Part shown: in pieces, positions 6,641 to 11,715 of the stretch | How positions within the stretch are numbered: the first letter of the stretch is position 1 | How the letters are laid out: the number at the start of each line of letters is the position of its first letter | DNA from: Gonium pectorale | Taxonomy: Eukaryota; Chlorophyta; Chlorophyceae; Chlamydomonadales; Volvocaceae | Assembly: GCA_001584585.1 (NCBI GenBank) | Contig: LSYV01000220.1 | Location: forward strand, 8,364 to 20,078 | Direction: 5' to 3' | Length of the DNA stretch: 11,715 nt | Program-made: the position numbers and the translations under genes | Notes under the pieces: generated by a model | The model's database searches: none | The model's input: the letters and a program-made list of their open reading frames with translations, nothing else | Told to the model about the DNA's origin: nothing

Positions 6641-9600
6641 CTGCGGGTGAGTGCGTGCACGTAGCATACAGAGCTCAACACGCGCCCCCGTTCGTGTACC
6701 ACACATCACAGCCCCAGCCCTCCCCGTACTGATAGTCTGGTACCCGTCCAGTCCAACCATCCAGGGGGGCACCAGCCTGCTGCCCCGCCTCGCCGCTGCC
6801 CCACCTGCCCCTGCGCCTCCTGCGGCCCATGCCGCCACATCAGCTCCATGGCGCGCATCAGCGGCCTCAGCCCGCGGGCGTGGGTGCGCAGCCAGGAGGC
6901 CCCCGGGTCGTCGTACAGCGGGGGGATGTCGTACCCTGGGTGCCCCTCCACGGGGTGCGGCCCCTCGGGGTGCTCACACACGGGGTGCAGCCGCAGCGGC
7001 GGAGGCGCGCCACTGCTGCCAGCGCCGCCGGGGCCGTCGTCACCACAAGTAGGTGGTGGCGGTGGCAGCAGGGCCACCAGCAGCGGCAGGTCCCCCCTCC
7101 GCTCGGGGGTGCTGACCAGTCTGTGAACCGCCACCACACGGCGGACCAGGTCGCGGCGGGCCTCCTGCAGCTCCAGCTCGCCCAGCTCTGGGAGTGGCGG
7201 CGGCCCTCCTTCGCCTGCGTCGTCCGGAGGGCCCCCCTGCCGCTGCTGCCCCTGCTGCCCGCCTGCTGCAGCCTCCAGCCAGTCAGCCAGCAGCTCGATG
7301 CCCGACTGCAGGTGCCGGAGCTTCTTGCCGCCGTCTGAGTCGCCCTGCTGCTGGCCCGTGCTCCGGGGCGCCGCCTGCTCGTCCAGCCTCAGGGCCCGGA
7401 TGAAGGGAGCCAGCGGCAGCTCAGCGCCGCACTGGCCGCACTCCAGCACCTCCTTGCGCTGTGTGTAGCAAATGTGCGTCAGGGGAAATGGAAGTGTGAA
7501 AGTCCCGGCTATTGGTTGAACAGTTGGTTGGTTTGTGGTGGAGGCAGGAAACCCTGTCTCCGGCAGGATGCAATGAACAGGTCGCATTCTGCAACAACAG
7601 TGCGGCGCAGGAACTGTGATAGGGTCCATGGCTGTGGATGAGATATTTCCCATGCCATCAGGCAGTGGAAGCGTATCCAAAGCGCACCCATTCCTTAACT
7701 ACACGTTAGTGTCTGTTGTCCAATGAATGTCAAAAGCCCGATAGAGACCAGGCGCCCCACACATACCTTCTTCTTGTTCTGCGCCCGACTTTGCAGCACG
7801 TTTGCTTTGAAGGTCCCCTGCTTGTCCATCGGGTGCTTCTCCAAGCAGGACGGGCACTCGTACTGGATACCCTTCAGCTGCAGCAGCGGGAGCCAGTACC
7901 ATACGCTTTGGTTGCATGAAAGCGCATGACGTGTGCCAACGTAGTCCCAGTTTCATCCTCAGATGGTGTAGCAGCTGGCATCACATCAAGTCGCGCCCGG
8001 CCGGCCACCCCATGTTGATATATGCTCAACACTCATGTACCCCTGGAAAGAGGAGGGAAGTAATATGGCCAAGTGACCGGGCGCTTTTCCCCCTCAACAC
8101 CCCAATTCATTCGAGGCTCAACAGGACGACTGCCAACATGAAGACCTGAAGTCGGCCGCCGTCCGGACCACCTCCCTCCACCACTATTATGGCCGTCCTC
8201 AAGCTCCCTCCCTCTCCGTCCCCAGTCCCCTCCCACCTCCATACCGCCGAGCTCCTCGCCCAGCAGGGCCGACACCCGGGCGCCCAGCAGCTCCGGCGCC
8301 GGGGAGTACACCGCAACGTGGATGGTGTATACCTAAGCACCAAACCATCCAGGGCAGATGGGGTTCAGATGACTGCACCCAAGCACTGGATGGCCTGTAG
8401 TCAACCAGCAGCGTGGAAATCCGAACTGGGACGACAGTTTAATAGATGGGTAAACAGGGGCCGGACGCGTCAGCTGAATGCGTGCAGATCCCCGGCCCTT
8501 CGATCCGTGCCATAGCTCACCGCCGCCTTCTCCGACCGACTGCACGTCAGCGCCAGGACCGCCCGCTGCGGCCGCCGGAGCAGGGCCCCAAAGCGCCACA
8601 CGTCGAGGACCTCGGCGTCGGGCAGCAGCAGCAGCAGGCGGCACAGCAGGCGGCTGAGGCGGTTGTCCGGCAGGTGGCCGTACTGGTACTGTGCGGCCCA
8701 CCACCGCCGGTGCTCGGGTAGGGACTCTGACGACATCTCGACCAGGGTGCCCTGCAAGGAAGGCAAGTGAGCATGCATGCCAATGGTTGGCGAGACATGC
8801 ATGGGGGTATGGTTCACGCTACCCTAACATGGACTGCAGACCAGCAGGCGCAAGCTGTCCGATGACATGAAACAACATCCCGCCGCCCCCCTTGCTCGTG
8901 TCAGGCCCCTCTCACCCTGAGGGTGTCCAGTGGCTGCTTCATCCGGTCCGGCAGCATGGGCGGGATGACTGCGCTGCCGTCGGCTGCGGCGTACACCAGC
9001 CCGCAGTGCTGCATCAGCCGCACCAGCCCGGTCGCCTTGCCGCTGCTGGAAGGGCACTTCAACTCCACCACCTGCGCATGACACACAAAAACAAACATAC
9101 ACGGGTGAGGAGGGGACATACATACACCATTAAAAGGACACGACATGCCAGCCCAGATAGATCTGTTGCCGCCCCTGTAGCGGCTGCGCACCTTTTGCAG
9201 CGCCTCCATGGACGTCCGTCCCTTGTCCAGGCCCAGCTCTCGCACCCTGTCTTTACTGGTCGTCACGATCTTGGCCATCAGGTCGGCCAGCCACCTGGGG
9301 TCGATCACCACCACGTCCTCCAGCCCGGGCACATCGCTGAAGTGGCGCAGCTCGCCCATGTCTGTCAGCCGGTCCATGCAGCGGCGCAGGTCTTGTGGGG
9401 CCGCAATGGAGAAGCGCTTGGCCACCTCCTCAAGCTCGCCCAGGGGGATGAGTGGCGGTCTTCCGGTGCTCACAAGGTCCTCACGCATTCGTCGGACCTA
9501 ACAATAACAAAGCATGGATTGGCGGGCGAGCGAGTAGTGGACGATTGGCTGGGCGGTCTTTGGCTGCTGACTACGTTTATATCCAATGTGTAGGCCCCAC

Positions 9601-11667
9601 AAAGCATGTGCCTGAAGGTACACAATGATCATGCAGCATCTGCAGCATTACACAGACCTCGCTCACGACCTGCCAGCTGCTGTCACATCGCACCCACCTC
9701 CTCCCGCACTTTCAGGTTCGCTTGCGACAACCAGTCGGAGGGGCCAGACGTCTTGGCAGCCGCGCTGATGATCGCCTGTTTGAGCTCCTCGACGCCCTGA
9801 CCCGTCTTGGAGCTCAGGCGTATAATTGTTTCGGCATTAATGCCATGCGCCTCAAGCACATACGCAGGGGGCTCCTGAGCTTTAAAGTCGCCCTCCCCTG
9901 CAGGCGGGAATCGCAACGGGTGGTGAGATCCAATGGGCAGGGTGACCCCAGTACCCGTAGCCAGTGCAGGTCCGCACCGCCCACTCACATGCATGGGTGG
10001 CGACCAGCAGCGGCGCCCCCCCGGGCACCAGGAGCTTTATCCGGTCCAGGTACTCGGCGACGGAATCCTTCTGAGTATCGCGCGAGTTGTAGACCATGAC
10101 GTACAGCGCCTCGCGCACCATGAAGAAGGCGTGGGTCGACCAATACACCTCCTTGGGGGGGGTGCGGGGCAAGCGGGGAAGGGGAGGGGGAGGGGTTGCA
10201 AACAGTCCGAGGGCATGGCGTTGCCGACTAGGGACAGCGTCCGGTGTGCCGATGTGCCTGCGTCCGAGGCGCCCATACCAAGGTGGCGAGCTTGAGGTCG
10301 GAGCGGCGGCGACGGTCTTTGGGCGGTCTGGTCGTTGTTGTGGGCAGTAGTCAGTACGCAGGCTATTGCTGTGAAAGTCTGTCTCTCTGAAAATACGCGC
10401 AGCCGGTATGGTGACGTGACGCGCATGTATCTGGAGTGCACTGCTGTGGGATGCAAACCGCGCTCACCACCTACCGTGGGCTGAGGCATCAAGCTGTTGG
10501 GCAGTTCAGCACATGTAAGCCAGTCCGACCTTCAACGCACCGCTTCACACACACACATGGGGCGGGTGGCCACTCTGGATGCCACCTCGCCTCGCCACCG
10601 CCCCCCCGCCCCCCCTGCCTCCACACATACACACCTGGCCGCCCAGGTCCCAGATGCTGAACAGCAGGGGCGGCTGCCCCTCGCGTTCCGGAACCGACCA
10701 CTCGTGCACCAGCAGGCCGTGCGTCGCTGCTGGTTCCACGAAGTCTCCAGCCGCAAGCCGCACCGCCAGCGTGGTCTTGCCCGCCTTTCCCTGGCCCACC
10801 AGCACCAGGCTGTTACGGGCCGCCACCTGAAGCAAGGGCGAACACACAAGCATGGTGTGTTGAGTGCAGGGCGGTGCAGGACGAGCGCCACACTACTCGG
10901 TATGCCGATCGACACAGCTGTTCCTTTTGTTCGTTGTGGATCACGACCCTCGTGATGACTGGCGTAGCTCCGTCCGCCGACCGCATCCATCTGTCGGTGT
11001 AGATAGGCCCCCTCCCCTAGCACCTGGACGGCCGAGGACCTGTCGGTGGCGTGCTGGCGCAGCAGCTCGACCAGCCCCTCCAGGCCCCTGCTGCCGGCCA
11101 AGTCCAGGGGCGTCTTGCCGTCCTGGGGGGGGGGACCACACCAGCAGGGGTCATGGAACAATCGCTCAAACGCTCCTCTCCTGATGTCCTGTTCGGCGCC
11201 AATGCTGTGACACCCCTTCATTCGCGTTCATCAAACTTGCAGCAGCCCATACGTATAGACGACTCATGTACCCATTGCAGCACCCTTACCCACGACACCA
11301 GCGTGTGGTTGGCTCCCGCCCGCAGCAGCACCACCACCGCGTCCCGGTGGCCCCCCTCACAGGCGCTGTGCAGCGGCGTGAAGCCCTGCGAGCGATGCAT
11401 GTTGTGTTGGTGGGGGTTTTGGGGGGGTGTTGGGGGTTGGGGGGGACGGGAGGGCGAGGGGCGGGGGGAGGGCTGGGGGGCCTGGGAGGGCCTCGGGGGC
11501 CCGGCGGTTCGTTGTGGCGGTACAGATGTTGCGAGTCTATCCACATCCCATCCCATCGGGCTTACGTTGCTCATTCTGGCCGCATGCGATGCCCCGGCCT
11601 TCAGGAGAGCCGCCACCACAGCCGTGCGGCCGGCAGCGCTAGCAACGTGGAGCGGGGTGGCCCCCTC
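6324..11667 (-). CDS. Ankyrin-Roc-COR protein (Roco family GTPase), 14 exons, 5' partial
   Basis: Exons on the minus strand, in order: 11667-11566, 11385-11290, 11122-11024, 10826-10635, 10151-9989, 9897-9698, 9497-9192, 9071-8916, 8751-8521, 8332-8237, 7877-7767, 7458-6805, 6640-6587, 6482-6324 (TAG at 6326-6324). They join in frame to 872 residues. Every junction has GT-AG ends except the last intron (GC-AG), and 12 of 13 introns are phase 0. Residues 1-99 are ankyrin repeats, 100-280 the Roc GTPase, about 281-547 COR, 548-802 a Cys-containing C-terminal part, and 803-872 a short helical tail. Roco proteins are GTP-regulated dimeric scaffolds; Roc switches on GTP and COR transmits and dimerises. 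The visible part has no kinase, and the N-terminus is missing, so more repeats or another domain may precede. Weakest points are the end of exon 10 (8237) and exon 13. Confidence 0.85.
6805..7877 (-). other. Cys-pair C-terminal module of the Roco protein
   Basis: Exon 7877-7767 (LKGIQYECPSC..., donor AAG|GTATGT) and exon 7458-6805 (KEVLECGQCGAEL...) each bring one CxxC pair, at residues 555-558 and 591-594. Together they form a candidate four-Cys zinc site split by the intron. Exon 7458-6805 then has a Gln/Gly/Pro-rich linker, a helix (LQEARRDLVRRVVAVHRLV), a strand (LPLLVALLP), a His/Cys-rich segment (HPVCEHPEGPHPVEGHPGY) and a closing basic helix (WLRTHARGLRPLMRAMEL). Sequence after COR of this kind occurs in other Roco-like proteins, but I cannot name the domain. 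Metal binding is inferred from spacing only. Confidence 0.7.
8237..9497 (-). other. COR domain exons
   Basis: Exon 9497-9192 has the helical winged-helix part (VAKRFSI, MDRLTDMGELRHF) and the COR signature VVIDPRWLADLMAKIV. Exon 9071-8916 continues with LVRLMQHCGLVYAA and ends in VIPPMLPDRMKQPLDTLR. Exon 8751-8521 carries the second half, with YQYGHLPDNRLSRLLCRLL and VWRFGALL, and exon 8332-8237 the following strands and helix (IHVAVYSPAPELLG). In Roco proteins COR links Roc to downstream domains and drives dimerisation. Junctions are phase 0 with GTGCGC, GTGAGA, GTGAGC and GTGGGA donors. The final donor could also be GTATGG a few bases earlier, but only the chosen one keeps phase. Confidence 0.85.
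9698..10826 (-). other. Roc GTPase domain exons
   Basis: Exon 10826-10635 opens with the first strand and P-loop (VLVGQGKAGKTTL, G1 at residues 110-117). A switch I Thr follows in ATHGL (residue 134), and the exon closes on the switch II motif WDLGGQ (D159-Q163). Exon 10151-9989 continues EVYWSTHAFFM and the strand LYVMVYN, and ends at LLVATHA. Exon 9897-9698 holds the G5-like SSKTGQGVEEL and the helix leading into COR. The DxGGQ form and the xVYxxTHxFF continuation are Roc-specific, separating it from Ras and Rab. The G4 position reads THAW instead of THxD, across a split codon. Small introns of 91 and 483 bp separate these exons. Confidence 0.9.
11024..11667 (-). other. Ankyrin repeat exons (three repeats) of the Roco gene
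   Basis: Three exons of 34, 32 and 33 codons each encode one ankyrin repeat: GATPLHVASAAGRTAVVAAL, GFTPLHSACEGGHRDAVVVL and GKTPLDLAGSRGLEGLVELL, each with the TPLxxA turn and the V..LL helix. The donors are GTAAGC, GTAAGG and GTGCTA, all phase 0. Upstream of the first exon is an acceptor (CCATTCAG, 11668 on), so the gene continues beyond the window. Ankyrin repeats bind partner proteins and probably provide target or upstream-signal recognition for the GTPase. Confidence 0.9.
11402..11503 (+). repeat. G-run cluster inside the first visible intron
   Basis: More than a dozen runs of three to seven G lie within about 100 bp on the plus strand, separated by one to four bases, the pattern of G-quadruplex-forming DNA. 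The transcript of the minus-strand gene reads it as C-rich polypyrimidine just upstream of the acceptor at 11386-11388, so splicing function may explain its upkeep. Confidence 0.7.
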
Positions 11668-11715
11668 CTGAATGGGGGGTTCCACGTACGTACAAGGTGT
11701 GTGTGTGTGGTGGGG

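Noticed and set aside
6706..6804. Continuation of the large exon past 6805 to a stop at 6706
   Set aside because: A CAG|GTGGGG donor ends the exon in phase 0, and the downstream peptide loses similarity and composition; intron retention remains possible.
7878..8236. Possible extra exon within the 359-bp intron (acceptor-like CTCTTTCCAG near 8050)
   Set aside because: The sequence after it meets a stop after about a dozen codons in the frame that continues from exon 10 and shows no COR-like peptide.
8892..9593. 233-residue plus-strand frame
   Set aside because: It is antisense to two well-supported COR exons and their introns.
1..11715. CRISPR arrays, bacterial operons, rRNA or tRNA genes
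   Set aside because: No regularly spaced identical repeats, no ribosome-binding-site-led gene strings, and no cloverleaf or rRNA signature was recognised; the initiator tRNA match at 3572 is only the complementary anticodon arm.

Overview
The window looks like nuclear DNA of a green alga, most likely a chlorophyte of the volvocine/Chlamydomonas type. The basis is the high GC, many short GT-AG introns, a short-LTR Ty1/copia element with a TGTAA-type poly(A) signal, and the absence of any prokaryotic gene layout. The species cannot be fixed from the sequence alone. The left half (about 1-5.3 kb) is a patchwork of mobile-element debris, and the right half (about 5.6-11.7 kb) is one large intron-rich gene on the minus strand.

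Left half, in order. Positions 3-539 are the C-terminal reverse-transcriptase-connection/RNase H end of a Ty1/copia polyprotein with an intact catalytic set, followed by a 187-bp 3' LTR (557-743, TGTTGA...TCAACA). Positions 744-1725 hold nothing I can support. Positions 1726-2350 are a GC-rich, Pro/Ala-coding stretch in which an apparent exon-intron-exon cassette is repeated. Positions 2632-3023 are an internally deleted tyrosine-recombinase reading frame: its N-terminal DNA-binding part is joined out of frame to its C-terminal HxxR/Tyr part. From about 3496 to 5336 lies a second, gag-only copia-like element. It has a gag frame with a CCHC zinc knuckle broken by two stop codons, a primer-binding site complementary to the anticodon arm of initiator tRNA-Met (copia-style half-tRNA priming), and a diverged terminal repeat on each side. 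No pol domain lies between the repeats.

Right half. A minus-strand gene enters from the right edge (its 5' end is outside the window) and stops at 6324. I resolve 14 exons by splice signals and by continuity of homologous protein; together they encode 872 residues. They give at least three ankyrin repeats, one per exon, then a Roc GTPase domain (P-loop GQGKAGKT, DLGGQ), then a COR domain, then a C-terminal part with two CxxC pairs and a conserved-looking His/Cys-rich segment. This is a Roco-family protein (the Roc-COR class of LRRK2, DAPK1 and bacterial Roco proteins). It has an ankyrin N-terminus and no kinase domain in the part visible. Its 3' UTR probably runs to about 5558, close to the edge of the gag-only element.

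The mobile-element fragments and the Roco gene have no evident functional link; the left block is best read as an insertion-rich intergenic region downstream of the gene.
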